From an uncultured Spirochaetales bacterium (GTDB lineage Bacteria > UBP6 > UBA1177), in NCBI GenBank assembly GCA_902774115.1, contig CACYHH010000004.1:124001-188000 (forward strand): a stretch of 64,000 bases of DNA, in the 5' to 3' direction. Positions 45,227 through 54,577 of the stretch are shown piece after piece; the stretch's first letter is position 1; each line of letters begins with the position of its first letter. The notes beneath the pieces were generated by a model. That model did not search any database. It had not been told where the DNA came from and saw only the letters and a list, made by a program, of their open reading frames with translations. The position numbers and the translations under genes are program-made.

Positions 45227-46687
45227 TTATCTCTCTGTAAGTGCAATCATTTCAACAAGTTTTTCAATATCGTGCGTCACCGCGCTGAAGCGTTTTTCGA
45301 GTTCGATACCTGCCGCTCTGTGCCTTGCCACAGCATTGACGCAGCCTTCGAAAAGTTCAGTTTGCAGAGTTTCGAAAGCAACTATTCCGGTAAGCGCATC
45401 CCCGCTGCCGCCGAAAGCAAGTGCCTTTGCCCCTGCCGGAACGATGACAGTTTTTTCGCTGTTTCGCACGAAAGTTGCATGGCTTTTTGCTATGAGAACA
45501 TGATTTTTTTCAAGCGGAAATCTCTCGACAAGACTGATCCACGGTTCATTCCTGTCAGCTTTGAGAAAGCGCCTGATCTCGCCCTGATGCGGCGTAAAAA
45601 CAACTTTTTTATCTTTTAAAATCTCAGCAACTTTTCTGTTTTCAGGCATAATGTCGAACATTCCGGCATCGACCACGATTACGCCGGCGAAATCTTTCAG
45701 AATCCCGAAATCGAACGGAATTTCCGAAAGTCCGGGACCGATAACAAGTGCCTGGAATCTGTGGAGTTCGTTTTTGAGTTCAGCAACGTCAACAAGCATG
45801 AGTCCCGGCATTTTCCCGGCGATGGAAGGAAGAAAACCTTTTTTAAAAGCAGCCGTCACAAGCCCGCCGCCTGAGGACATAAACGATTTTGCGGAAATTA
45901 TCGAAGCGCCGACTTTTTCAACATCTCCTCCGATAACAAGCAGGTGCCCGTTGCGGTTTTTGAAGCCGTCGATCGGAATTTCTCTGTTTCTGACTTCCGG
46001 ATTTTCTTCAACAAAGTATTTAAAATCATTATTTTTTTCTTTAACAGCAGAAATATGACCGAGGATAATTTGCCCCGACCTTTCCGCGCCGCTTCCCGCA
46101 AAAAGACCTGTTTTGTAAATCCCCATCGTAACAGTGAGATCGGCTTTCACGGCATCACCCAAAACCGCGCCGGTATCGCACTCGAGGCCTGTCGGAACAT
46201 CGACAGAAACGACGAATTTTTTGTCAGCAGGATATGAATTTATGAATTCGACAGACTCTTTGATTTTCCCCGAAATTTCGCTTCTGAGCCCTGTTCCGAG
46301 CATTGCGTCCACGAAAAGGACTTTTCCCAAAACATCTTTAAAATCAATTAATTGCACTTTTCCAGGCATCATCAGGCGGTTAGCCCATGCAGAATTTTCA
46401 GGAATCTTGTTCTGCTCCTTAAATTCAGCAGTTTCAACTAAAAAAAGCGGCATTTCAGGCACTCTGTCGGCTAAAATCCGAAGCAGCGCGAAACCGTCGC
46501 CGCCGTTACCGCCGTTACCAGAAAATACGACGATTTTTTCAGGTTTCCACTCGTTAATAACACGCTTCACCTCGATGAAAAGCGAGAAAGCGGCGTTTTC
46601 CATCAGAATCAGAGAGGGGATCCCCGCCTCCATCGCCTTTTTGTCGAAAGCCCTTGAATCTGCCGTTTTTCCTGCCGGAACTCTCAT
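45227..46687 (-). CDS. nnr: Bifunctional NAD(P)H-hydrate epimerase/dehydratase
   Basis: 486-residue repair enzyme for hydrated NADH/NADPH. The N-terminal epimerase (YjeF/NnrE) has ADSRAFDKKAMEAGIPSLIL at about 9-28, GNGGNGGDGFALLR and PTGLECDTGAVLG. The C-terminal ADP-dependent dehydratase (NnrD, carbohydrate-kinase fold, from about 225) has GHLLVIGG, VIGPGL, VFTPHQGEIRRFL, and GGSGDALTGIVA with the catalytic Asp. The start is the ATG at 46687 (MRVPAGKT) after GGGAGG; a longer frame from 46741 has no such site. Confidence 0.94.
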   Translation of the reverse strand: MRVPAGKTADSRAFDKKAMEAGIPSLILMENAAFSLFIEVKRVINEWKPEKIVVFSGNGGNGGDGFALLRILADRVPEMPLFLVETAEFKEQNKIPENSAWANRLMMPGKVQLIDFKDVLGKVLFVDAMLGTGLRSEISGKIKESVEFINSYPADKKFVVSVDVPTGLECDTGAVLGDAVKADLTVTMGIYKTGLFAGSGAERSGQIILGHISAVKEKNNDFKYFVEENPEVRNREIPIDGFKNRNGHLLVIGGDVEKVGASIISAKSFMSSGGGLVTAAFKKGFLPSIAGKMPGLMLVDVAELKNELHRFQALVIGPGLSEIPFDFGILKDFAGVIVVDAGMFDIMPENRKVAEILKDKKVVFTPHQGEIRRFLKADRNEPWISLVERFPLEKNHVLIAKSHATFVRNSEKTVIVPAGAKALAFGGSGDALTGIVAFETLQTELFEGCVNAVARHRAAGIELEKRFSAVTHDIEKLVEMIALTER

Positions 46688-46824
46688 TTTCGCCTCCCGA
46701 AAAATGCACGTAACATTATTAAATTTAGCGGAATCTTTCAAGAAAACTTAAGTTTTTGAGATAATTGTCGGAACAAATCAACATTTTCCGCTCTTATTTT
46801 AACGACTGTTTTTTTTCATCGATA

Positions 46825-46853
46825 TTGAAAAATAATTAAAGACCGTATATAAT
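46825..46853 (+). promoter_or_regulatory. sigma-70-type promoter for 46893 lipoprotein
   Basis: TTGAAA at 46825-46830 and TATAAT at 46848-46853 with a 17-bp spacer, about 40 bases before the start. The region 46688-46892 is the divergent promoter area shared with nnr. Confidence 0.7.
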
Positions 46854-46892
46854 CCGATGTTTATTGTTATGCAGATCATGCAGAGGGAAACC

Positions 46893-48035
46893 ATGACTAA
46901 AAAATCGTTTCTGGCACTTGTTTTAGCAGTTTTTCTTGTTTTCATGCTTGCCGCCTGCGGAAACGGCAAAAACAAAGAAAAATCTGAAAAACCTGACACG
47001 GGAGACACTGACACTGCAACCGTCCCTGACACAGAAACGGCTGAAACCTGTGACACTGAAGTTGTTTCTGATGCAGATCCTGCGGAAGTTGAAGACACTG
47101 AAGTTGGTCTGGACTCAGATCAGACCGAAATTGATGATTCAGAATCTGGGAATGTCACACAGGACGGATGCACGATAAAATCATCTTTCGGAACCCGATC
47201 CGTAAAAAGAGATATTGCCGAAACCTGCATCAAAGAAATTGCCAAAGCTGATGCTGCACAATGCAGTTGGAATTACAAAAATGAAAAAGTAACTAACAAA
47301 CATATTACATACTTGCAGAGACTCGAAATCACTTTCGGCAAAGAATGCAAAGACAAAAAAGGGGATGAGACCGTTGAATGTCCAGATTTTATTCCGGAAA
47401 CTTTGAAATTGGAAAGCCTGTCGGGATGTGATGTCTATAGTATTGACCCGCATACTAATTGTTTGGCTCCGTGCGCGGATATCTATTTTTCAACAGGCGA
47501 CGACACTTTCCACACTGTTTATGTGGGTGATGAATCTGGAGAACATCCTTTCATAAAATCATCGGATTCGATCAAAGAAGCATCGTTATTTACCTATATG
47601 ATTTTTGGCTTGAGCTACGCGTGGTTCAGCTGGTCAGAAAAGAGTGCGGACGGCACTGAAACAGCAAAAGAAGTAGTGGTCTTCAGGAGAATTGTTGATC
47701 CGGTCACAGGTGAAGGTGAAGAGGAAGAAGTGCCTGACGAAGATATACTCCCGGCGCAGTGCGAGGACAGTGAAGGAAGAATGTATACGGAAGACGATCT
47801 GATTTCTGACGGATGCGGAACTCTGATCTGTTCAGAAGAAGGTTGGAAAGTTTACGAAGCCTATGGTGGAAAGAGCTGTTATGACGGATGTGATCCTGAA
47901 TCACCAACTTCAATGAAATACTGGCCTTGCCCGGATGGTAGTGATCTTGAATGGTGTATATGCGAAGAAGACGCAGAACACGGCTCAAAAAGGACTTGCA
48001 TTGACAGGATCGATCTCAACTGTCCGGCTGAATAA
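46893..48035 (+). CDS. Acidic-linker lipoprotein, function unknown
   Basis: 380-residue predicted lipoprotein. The start is the ATG at 46893 (MTKKSFLALVL) after AGAGGG; lipobox LAAC. An Asp/Thr/Glu-rich linker of about 65 residues runs to about residue 95. The middle domain (about 100-270) has several Cys and no recognised fold. The C-terminal part (about 285-380) is Cys-rich with CEDSEGRMYTEDDLISDGCG, CDPES and WCICEEDAEH. The composition resembles the DUF1566/EGF lipoproteins elsewhere in the window but without their DW-LP signature. Confidence 0.78.
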   Translation: MTKKSFLALVLAVFLVFMLAACGNGKNKEKSEKPDTGDTDTATVPDTETAETCDTEVVSDADPAEVEDTEVGLDSDQTEIDDSESGNVTQDGCTIKSSFGTRSVKRDIAETCIKEIAKADAAQCSWNYKNEKVTNKHITYLQRLEITFGKECKDKKGDETVECPDFIPETLKLESLSGCDVYSIDPHTNCLAPCADIYFSTGDDTFHTVYVGDESGEHPFIKSSDSIKEASLFTYMIFGLSYAWFSWSEKSADGTETAKEVVVFRRIVDPVTGEGEEEEVPDEDILPAQCEDSEGRMYTEDDLISDGCGTLICSEEGWKVYEAYGGKSCYDGCDPESPTSMKYWPCPDGSDLEWCICEEDAEHGSKRTCIDRIDLNCPAE

Positions 48036-48127
48036 TTACACTATGGCGGAAGATGATTGTTTTTCTTGATTAAACCGCTTTCTAAAGCCATAATTGCCCG
48101 TTTTTAAGGTGTTTTGGATCTGACATC

Positions 48128-49990
48128 ATGATCACCATTGAAAAAGTCCTCAGATTTGTTTCGGCTTCAACGCTTGCCGCGACGATTATTTTTACAGTTA
48201 TTGTCGTAGTTAAAGAACTCACGAAGCCGAAAGATATTCTTGAACGAATCAAAAAAGAGCATTGTGCCTCTGTTTCGGAGCTTGAGGAAGCACCTTCTTT
48301 TGAATATACCCACGCTATGAAATATTCCGAAAGTGAGTGCGTTTTTGTTCCAAGTTCCCTGCGCGGAAAAACCAATTTTACTTCTGCTCTCTTTAACTTT
48401 CGCAGACTTGATGCTTTCGACTATCTTTTTGCCGGTAAGAGCGGGATCCTGCTTAAAAAAACTGAAAAGGAAACTGATTCCGTCACTTCCGCTATCTATC
48501 AAGGATTTTTGCCGAAAAGACGCATTGATTTTATGAAAGATGAAGCCGATTTCATCATCAAATGTTTCCGCAATGAAAAGTGCCCGGACAGTGTTCCCGA
48601 CAAAAAGCGCACGGTTACGGCGACGGCTCTCGATATTAACGGAAACGTAACGATGTCGGTAACTTACGAAGACGAATTTATCTCCGCCACAGCAAAAAAT
48701 CTGAAAAAACTTTTTAACGAGATAGCGAAGATCAAAAAACTCGATTTGGCAAAACTTCGCCTCATTCTCTACTTCCATTCAGAATACGCCTACTTAGAAG
48801 ATAAAAGTGACAAGTATTTAATTTCATTGCCAAAAAGCGGTGTTGACGGACTTTATCTGAAATCCCGCGGCGCAAAGATCAGGCTTCTTCCTTGGGAATA
48901 TTCGACAAATCCTCTTTCAGTCCTCGACAGAAAAGGCTCGCAGTACGGGCTTGACAAAAATGAATACCAGAAAGATGTCGCTTCGGTCTATTTTTACAGA
49001 ACGACGCAGTTTTCCGAAAATGACGGGAACGCGGAGCCGTGGTTTGACGGTTCTTCGCTGCAAAAAAACGACTATTCGCCGAAATTTTCCCTTCATCTCA
49101 TCTCCAAACACTTAAAAAACATCCAGCGTGAAGACGGCTCTTTCCCGACCGAGCTCGAAACTTCGGACGCAAAAGAAAAAAACGCGAAAGAATCTCTCCT
49201 CATGCAGGCTTACTCAGCTGACGTCCTTTTCAGAATGGCTGAATACCTTGAAGATCCTGCTCTTGCCGAAGCGGCTGAAAAAGCTTTGAAATATGTCCTT
49301 GAAAAAGAGGAAAAAGAGGATGCGGCAACAGCCAAATTAGAAGCCCTGATGTTGAGGCAGAAAAAAGAGACAGGTTACCATTATCAGTTTTTTGATTTCG
49401 ACCGCACCGAAAAGGCAATAACTGCAAACTTCATATATTCCGGCATTTTCATCGAAGCGTTTTCGCTCCTTTCGAAAGATAAAAACAAGGATGAAAAAAT
49501 CGTTGAACTGTTGAAGAAGGCGATATCTCTTTTTGAAAGCGCAAGTACCGAAAACAAAATGCGTTTTATCGGATATCTTGCTGATTTTACTCCGGAAAAA
49601 GAAAGTGCTTCATATAAAGCGATGAAAGATTTTTTTGCTTCGCAGACCGCTTTTCTGAAAGAAATGACCTTCGACGATCGTGATTTCTGGTATGAAGAAG
49701 GAGCTTTTACAACCGACAAAAGCAGAAATTTTCCAGACATTTCACTTTCACTGCTTCTTGCAGACGGCTTGGTGAAAGCGCTTATCAATGGACTTATTGA
49801 CAGAGAAACAGGTTTGCGTGGTTTTGGCTTCATAACAAAACTTATCGTCAGCGGCGACGACTTTCCTAACTGGGGAAGCGTAAAGGCAAAAGCCAAAATC
49901 CAAGGCGGCGTCCGTGCTTCCAACCGCTCGAAATCGGTCAAACTTTCAAACACACTGCGCGCTGCATCTTACTTTACCTACATAGAATAG
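48128..49990 (+). CDS. Large membrane-anchored protein, function unknown
   Basis: 620-residue protein with an N-terminal membrane anchor (about residues 9-28) and a long soluble portion, probably periplasmic. The first half (about 60-300) is mixed alpha/beta with RLILYFHSEYAYLE. The second half (about 325-615) is nearly all helical, with a repeat rhythm and HLISKHLKNIQREDGSFPTE and YLEDPALAEAAEKALKYVL. That pattern suggests an alpha/alpha-toroid of the kind found in glycosidases and prenyl cyclases. No catalytic motif was recognised. It ends nine bases before the YkgJ-type gene. Confidence 0.78.
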   Translation: MITIEKVLRFVSASTLAATIIFTVIVVVKELTKPKDILERIKKEHCASVSELEEAPSFEYTHAMKYSESECVFVPSSLRGKTNFTSALFNFRRLDAFDYLFAGKSGILLKKTEKETDSVTSAIYQGFLPKRRIDFMKDEADFIIKCFRNEKCPDSVPDKKRTVTATALDINGNVTMSVTYEDEFISATAKNLKKLFNEIAKIKKLDLAKLRLILYFHSEYAYLEDKSDKYLISLPKSGVDGLYLKSRGAKIRLLPWEYSTNPLSVLDRKGSQYGLDKNEYQKDVASVYFYRTTQFSENDGNAEPWFDGSSLQKNDYSPKFSLHLISKHLKNIQREDGSFPTELETSDAKEKNAKESLLMQAYSADVLFRMAEYLEDPALAEAAEKALKYVLEKEEKEDAATAKLEALMLRQKKETGYHYQFFDFDRTEKAITANFIYSGIFIEAFSLLSKDKNKDEKIVELLKKAISLFESASTENKMRFIGYLADFTPEKESASYKAMKDFFASQTAFLKEMTFDDRDFWYEEGAFTTDKSRNFPDISLSLLLADGLVKALINGLIDRETGLRGFGFITKLIVSGDDFPNWGSVKAKAKIQGGVRASNRSKSVKLSNTLRAASYFTYIE

Positions 49991-49999
49991 CGGGGAAAA

Positions 50000-50518
50000 A
50001 TGAACTTTTTTAAATGCACTGCATGCGGAAGCTGCTGCTCGGGCGACGGATCGGTCTTTTTATACCCCGAAGATGTCCGGAGTTTAGCCGAAAACTTTAA
50101 AATGACGCTTCAGGAATTTATCGACAAATACACCGATTTCATCATTCTGGAATACTGCGAAGAGGGCTCTTCTTTTTCCTATCTACCTTATATCGTTATG
50201 AAAAAAGAGAACGACGCCTGCATTTTTTTAAAGTCGAAAAGATGTTCCATCCACGATTTCAAGCCGTTCCAGTGCAGAAACACTCCTTTTGTCAGCGAAT
50301 TTTTCACCGATGACGAATGGAGAAAATATTTAATGAAACACTGCCCCGCGCTTATGAAACTGAAAGAAGAGGATCTTGAACAATACCGGCCGATGGCGCA
50401 GGTTTCGGACGAAAAAAACAAGAATTACGAATTCATTTTGAGGCAGAATGCCTATAGTCTTGAAAAAATTCTTGGAGTAACTCTGCCGGAACCGAAAATC
50501 ATTCCTGTCGAGTCTTAA
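50000..50518 (+). CDS. YkgJ-family cysteine-cluster protein
   Basis: 172-residue protein of the putative zinc- or iron-chelating CxxCxxCC family. The N-terminal cluster CTACGSCCSGDG is followed by YPEDVRSLAE and later CIFLKSKRCSIHDFKPFQCR. The family is thought to bind metal; its function is unsettled. The start follows GGGG. Its last 20 bases overlap the convergent etfA gene. Confidence 0.88.
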   Translation: MNFFKCTACGSCCSGDGSVFLYPEDVRSLAENFKMTLQEFIDKYTDFIILEYCEEGSSFSYLPYIVMKKENDACIFLKSKRCSIHDFKPFQCRNTPFVSEFFTDDEWRKYLMKHCPALMKLKEEDLEQYRPMAQVSDEKNKNYEFILRQNAYSLEKILGVTLPEPKIIPVES

Positions 50519-51491
50519 AAAATTTCTCAGCCGAAGCAAGCCACTCTTCGGCGTCCATAACAAAACCGACATCAGAATAATTGAATATTTCCGCAGATTT
50601 ATCAACATTAACTGCAACAATGAAGCCGCTTGATTTCATTCCGGCAAGATGCTGCACCGCACCGGAAATGCCTATCGCGAAATAAATTTCAGGCGTGATG
50701 GTTTTGCCCGACTGACCGACCTGACGAGGCTGTTCAAGCCACCCTTTCTCGACGATTTTTCGAGAGCATGCGAGCACTCCGCCGATACTTACGGCAAAAT
50801 CACCGAAATGTTTGAGAAGTTCTTGCGAAGAAACGCCGCTGCCAACAGAAACCACGACAGAGGCATCTTCTATTTTTGCAGAATTACCTGTAATTATTGA
50901 GTTTTCCTTAAGTTTCAAAACTCTTTTCGCAAGTTCTGCGAAATCGTTTCTGACTATATTTTTCTCAAAATTTTCAGTTTTATACTCTCGTTTTTTGAAA
51001 ACCGACGGACGTGCCGTCGCCATCTGCGGCAGAGTCGAAGGAGAAATTATGTGAGCCATGATGTTGCCGCCAAGCGCAGGTCTGATCTGAACGAGACGCC
51101 CTTCAGCATCAATATCGAAATCGGTGCAGTCAGCGGTAATTCCGCAGTGAAGGCGCGCCGCGACTTCCGGAGCAAGAACTCTGCCGTAATCAGTCGCCGG
51201 GAAAAGGACAATTGAAGGCTGAATGTCGGAAATTATTGAAGAAACTGCCGAAACATCAGCTTCAAGTTCAAAAAATCCGGCTTTTCTGTGGGAAAGCACA
51301 AAAACTTTGTCGGCTCCGAAATCCCTCAAAACCGAAACATCAAAGTTTTCATCGGCACAAACAAGTGCAATAACTTTTTCACCTGTTTTTTCAGCAAGAG
51401 AGCGCGCCGCGCCCAAAAGTTCGAAAGTCACATTTTTGAAAGAACCGTCCGTTTCGACTGAGCAAAGAACTGCAATTCCTGAGTTTTTCAT
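50499..51491 (-). CDS. etfA: Electron transfer flavoprotein alpha subunit
   Basis: 330-residue FAD-binding ETF subunit. The C-terminal FAD domain is clear: VVSVGSGVSS near 210, then the motif PRQVGQSGKTITPEIYFAIG and GISGAVQHLAGMKSS. The N-terminal domain has LFPATDYGRVLAPEVAARL. Usually paired with EtfB, but no etfB is adjacent; miaB precedes it with a TAATG overlap. An etfB elsewhere in the genome or an unusual partner is needed for function. Confidence 0.92.
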   Translation of the reverse strand: MKNSGIAVLCSVETDGSFKNVTFELLGAARSLAEKTGEKVIALVCADENFDVSVLRDFGADKVFVLSHRKAGFFELEADVSAVSSIISDIQPSIVLFPATDYGRVLAPEVAARLHCGITADCTDFDIDAEGRLVQIRPALGGNIMAHIISPSTLPQMATARPSVFKKREYKTENFEKNIVRNDFAELAKRVLKLKENSIITGNSAKIEDASVVVSVGSGVSSQELLKHFGDFAVSIGGVLACSRKIVEKGWLEQPRQVGQSGKTITPEIYFAIGISGAVQHLAGMKSSGFIVAVNVDKSAEIFNYSDVGFVMDAEEWLASAEKFFKTRQE

Positions 51492-52798
51492 TAAATTTTC
51501 TCGCCGCGCATTGTGTTTTCAAGGATTTCGACAACTTTGACTGGAACGATTTTCCCTTTGTCAGAAGAGGTTGAACCCGCAATGTGAACGATCAGGTTGT
51601 GTTCGCTGCGCCCCATGAAAGTGTCGCCTTTCGGGCTTGCCGATTCGACTAAAACATTGACGGTTCTGCCTAAATATCTGCCGCGGACATCTTTCAATCT
51701 TCTTTTTTCAAGATCCAGGAGCTCGTTGAGACGGGCGAATTTCTCCTCTTCAGGCACATCGTCAGCCATTTTTTCGGCTTTTGTGAAAGGTCTCGGCGAG
51801 TAGTTGAAAGCGAAGATCGAATCATACCCGACCAGATCGACCAGTTTCATAGTGTCTTCAAACTCTTCTCGCGTTTCACCAGGGAAACCTACGATAAAAT
51901 CGCTGCTTAAAGCAATATCCGGGCAGTATTTGCGGGCAAGTTCCATCTTTTCAATATAGTTTTCAACAGTATAACGCCTGTTCATCAGCTTTAAAATACG
52001 GTTGTTTCCCGACTGAGCCGGAAGATGAAGATACGGCATAAGATTGGGAATTTCGCCGAATGCTCTTGCAAGTTCTTCGCCGAAATCCTTCGGATGGCTC
52101 GTTATGAAACGGATTCTTTTCAACGCAGTTTTTTCAGAAATTTCGTGCAGAAGAGCCGCAAAAGTCCTGCCGGTTTCGGGATCTTTGTAACTATTGACAT
52201 TCTGACCGAGCAGAGTGACTTCCTGTATGCCTGAATCGACAAGTCTTTGAATCTCTTCAAGAATAACCGCACTTTTTCTGCTGATTTCGCGACCTCTTAC
52301 AAACGGAACGATGCAGTAGCTGCAAAAGTTGTTACAGCCGTGCATAACGGTGACATACGAAGAATACGGGCTGAAAAAACTTCCTTTCGACCTTGCCGGA
52401 AAAATCTCCTCGCGCTCAAGCGAATCGGCTTTGTTCGACACGAACGGGAAAACTCCTCTTTCGGCGACATCCGGGATCATATCTTCCGCTCCGGGACCGA
52501 AAACTCCGTCAATATAAGGGATTTTCTCGATTATTTCGCCACCTAACTGCTGGGCGACGCAACCCATTATAAAAATCCTCGTTCCTTTGGATTTTTTCTG
52601 CGGCAGATAACGCCCTGCACAGCTGTAAAGTTTGAGAAGCGGCTTTTCGCGCACACTGCAGCTGTTTATTATGATAAGTTCGGCTTCTTCAGCATTTTCG
52701 GTATATTCCCAACCTTTTTCGGCAAGCATAACGGCAACACGCTCGCTGTCATAAACATTCATTTGACAACCGAATGTATGAATGAAAAATTTCTTCAC
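51491..52798 (-). CDS. miaB: tRNA-2-methylthio-N6-isopentenyladenosine synthase MiaB
   Basis: Radical-SAM methylthiotransferase of 435 residues. The start is the GTG at 52798 (MKKFFIHTFGCQMN), with GGAGGAG upstream. N-terminal auxiliary cluster Cys are in FGCQMN, NSCSVREK and GCVAQ. The radical SAM CxxxCxxC is CNNFCSYC at about residue 150. A C-terminal TRAM domain ends the protein (VNVLVESAS to IVPVKVVE). The FGCQMN form is typical of MiaB rather than RimO. Confidence 0.96.
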   Translation of the reverse strand: MKKFFIHTFGCQMNVYDSERVAVMLAEKGWEYTENAEEAELIIINSCSVREKPLLKLYSCAGRYLPQKKSKGTRIFIMGCVAQQLGGEIIEKIPYIDGVFGPGAEDMIPDVAERGVFPFVSNKADSLEREEIFPARSKGSFFSPYSSYVTVMHGCNNFCSYCIVPFVRGREISRKSAVILEEIQRLVDSGIQEVTLLGQNVNSYKDPETGRTFAALLHEISEKTALKRIRFITSHPKDFGEELARAFGEIPNLMPYLHLPAQSGNNRILKLMNRRYTVENYIEKMELARKYCPDIALSSDFIVGFPGETREEFEDTMKLVDLVGYDSIFAFNYSPRPFTKAEKMADDVPEEEKFARLNELLDLEKRRLKDVRGRYLGRTVNVLVESASPKGDTFMGRSEHNLIVHIAGSTSSDKGKIVPVKVVEILENTMRGEKI

Positions 52799-52814
52799 AA
52801 CTCCTCCAAAAAGC

Positions 52815-52844
52815 AAAAAAAAACGGGGGAAAACCCCCGTTTTT
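52815..52844 (-). terminator. Terminator of the Kelch-like lipoprotein gene
   Basis: Minus strand: ACGGGGG, loop TTTT, CCCCCGT and then nine T. It lies 20 bases after the stop at 52864 and just upstream of miaB. Confidence 0.9.
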
Positions 52845-52863
52845 AATCAAAGCAGACTAACGG

Positions 52864-54567
52864 CTACGGAACTGCGTAGCTGCCTACCTGGTAAACATAT
52901 CTTCCGCCAAGCATGAAAACCTGACCGAGAGCATCAACAGCAACAGGACCGTCAACTATTTCGGCATCGCTATCAGGATCCTGGTTTTCATCCATCAGAC
53001 TGTCTTTAACAGAAGATGAGAAAACTTCTATACCGAGGTCGGAATCTTTAACTCTCTTTACCTGAAGAACGAAAACAACCTGACCGGTTGCATTTCTCTT
53101 CGTTCTGTCGATTTCTTTGGTACCGCAGTTTACCGCAACATATTTAATAACATTCTTTTCTTCCGAACCGAGAAGAGCGGCCGAAGGTCTTGAACATTCA
53201 TTTGCAGTTCCGTTCTTATCATAAACGAGAGAGTTTTCGCCGTTTTCACTGAAAACGAAAAGGCTCGGGTTCTGAACCCAGGAATAATTGTCTTCTTCGC
53301 CGTCACGAAGGTAACCGCCAAGAACCGCAACAACCGTTTCGTCTTCTTCTCTATCATCCATAACAACGCTGACTGCTGCGGGAGAAATAAGACCTTTTGT
53401 CGTCAGATCAGCATCATCGCCGCCGTTTCTGTCAGCAACTGCCATAGGCGTGGAGACACCCTGCGTTACGACTTCAGCGAAATTTTCACCAAGAACCGGA
53501 GACTCTTTACCTTCTTTCTTATCGGTCGATCCACCGATTACCAAAATTCTCGGAGTTACGGTTTTAACACCGTTTTCATCAATGTTAACTATTGAAACAT
53601 CAGCAATCGCATGATTGCAGCGACCCTGTTTCAAAGTTGCAAACTGTTCAGAGACAACGCTTCCGGTTTTTGCCGAAACTTTGTAAACGACGTTGGAAGC
53701 GCCGGAATCAGTGCAGCCGCCAACGATATAGACATCACCGTCGATCGTGATCGCTTTTGCCTTAGTCATAGCCGGAGCACCGAGAGGAAGCGAATCATAT
53801 TTATCGGATTTAGGATCATAAACCCAGACAGAATCGTTGAGAGAGTCATCTTCAGTCATTCCGAGACCGACAACAACTTTTCCGGTTTCACTTCCGTCGT
53901 CCATAAGAGCGACAACGTGATCATAAAGTTCTTTAGGAAGATCTTTTCCTTTTTTGGAAAGTGACTGCATATCAAACACAACCGCTTTTTTAGAAATTTC
54001 TTCTTCTTCAAGATCATAACCGCCGGCCATATAGATTCTTCCGTCTTTGAGAGCAACAGCCGCAGAACCTTTTGAACCGCCGTCATCGAAATATGATTCA
54101 AGAGAACTTTTGTCACTGTGACTTCTGTCGGAAACAACTCTTGCAAAATCGCCGACCGGAGCAAGGAAAATGCTGACTTCGTAATTATTCTTGTCATCAT
54201 AAAGAATGCCGTCGATACCACCGGTAAGTTTCAGCTTTTCGTTTGAATTCGTAACTTCGACAAAGAAACGGTAGTAAGCACCTTTCTTAAGAGATCTGAT
54301 GAACTCTTCCTTACCGCCTTTATCACTGTTGACTTTTATAAGAGTACGATCCGCATAGACATATTCATCGGCAATGTTGGATTTGGAATAAATCGACAGC
54401 ATGACCTGATCTGAGTCAACTATGCTGAAAGTATTGTCATCACTATCTTCATCCTGTTCTATAGGGAGTCTCAATGTGATTTTGAAATCACCGGTATTAC
54501 CCGAATCACACGCTACAAACAAAAACGCCAAAGCGAATGCCAAAGAGAGAAAAAGCAATCTCTTCAT
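52864..54567 (-). CDS. Kelch-like beta-propeller lipoprotein
   Basis: 567-residue lipoprotein. The start is the ATG at 54567 (MKRLLFLSLAF) after GGAGG; lipobox Cys after FLFVA. An N-terminal beta-domain (about 25-130) precedes Kelch-type blades: GRIYMAGGYD, then VVVGLG, GDVYIVGGCT, RILVIGG, VVAVLGGY and a final QVFMLGGRYVYQ. These give about six blades of a secreted propeller. Possible roles are binding of carbohydrate or protein at the surface; nothing more specific can be said. It lies 10 bases after the small membrane protein gene. Confidence 0.83.
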   Translation of the reverse strand: MKRLLFLSLAFALAFLFVACDSGNTGDFKITLRLPIEQDEDSDDNTFSIVDSDQVMLSIYSKSNIADEYVYADRTLIKVNSDKGGKEEFIRSLKKGAYYRFFVEVTNSNEKLKLTGGIDGILYDDKNNYEVSIFLAPVGDFARVVSDRSHSDKSSLESYFDDGGSKGSAAVALKDGRIYMAGGYDLEEEEISKKAVVFDMQSLSKKGKDLPKELYDHVVALMDDGSETGKVVVGLGMTEDDSLNDSVWVYDPKSDKYDSLPLGAPAMTKAKAITIDGDVYIVGGCTDSGASNVVYKVSAKTGSVVSEQFATLKQGRCNHAIADVSIVNIDENGVKTVTPRILVIGGSTDKKEGKESPVLGENFAEVVTQGVSTPMAVADRNGGDDADLTTKGLISPAAVSVVMDDREEDETVVAVLGGYLRDGEEDNYSWVQNPSLFVFSENGENSLVYDKNGTANECSRPSAALLGSEEKNVIKYVAVNCGTKEIDRTKRNATGQVVFVLQVKRVKDSDLGIEVFSSSVKDSLMDENQDPDSDAEIVDGPVAVDALGQVFMLGGRYVYQVGSYAVP

Positions 54568-54577
54568 AAAACCCTCC

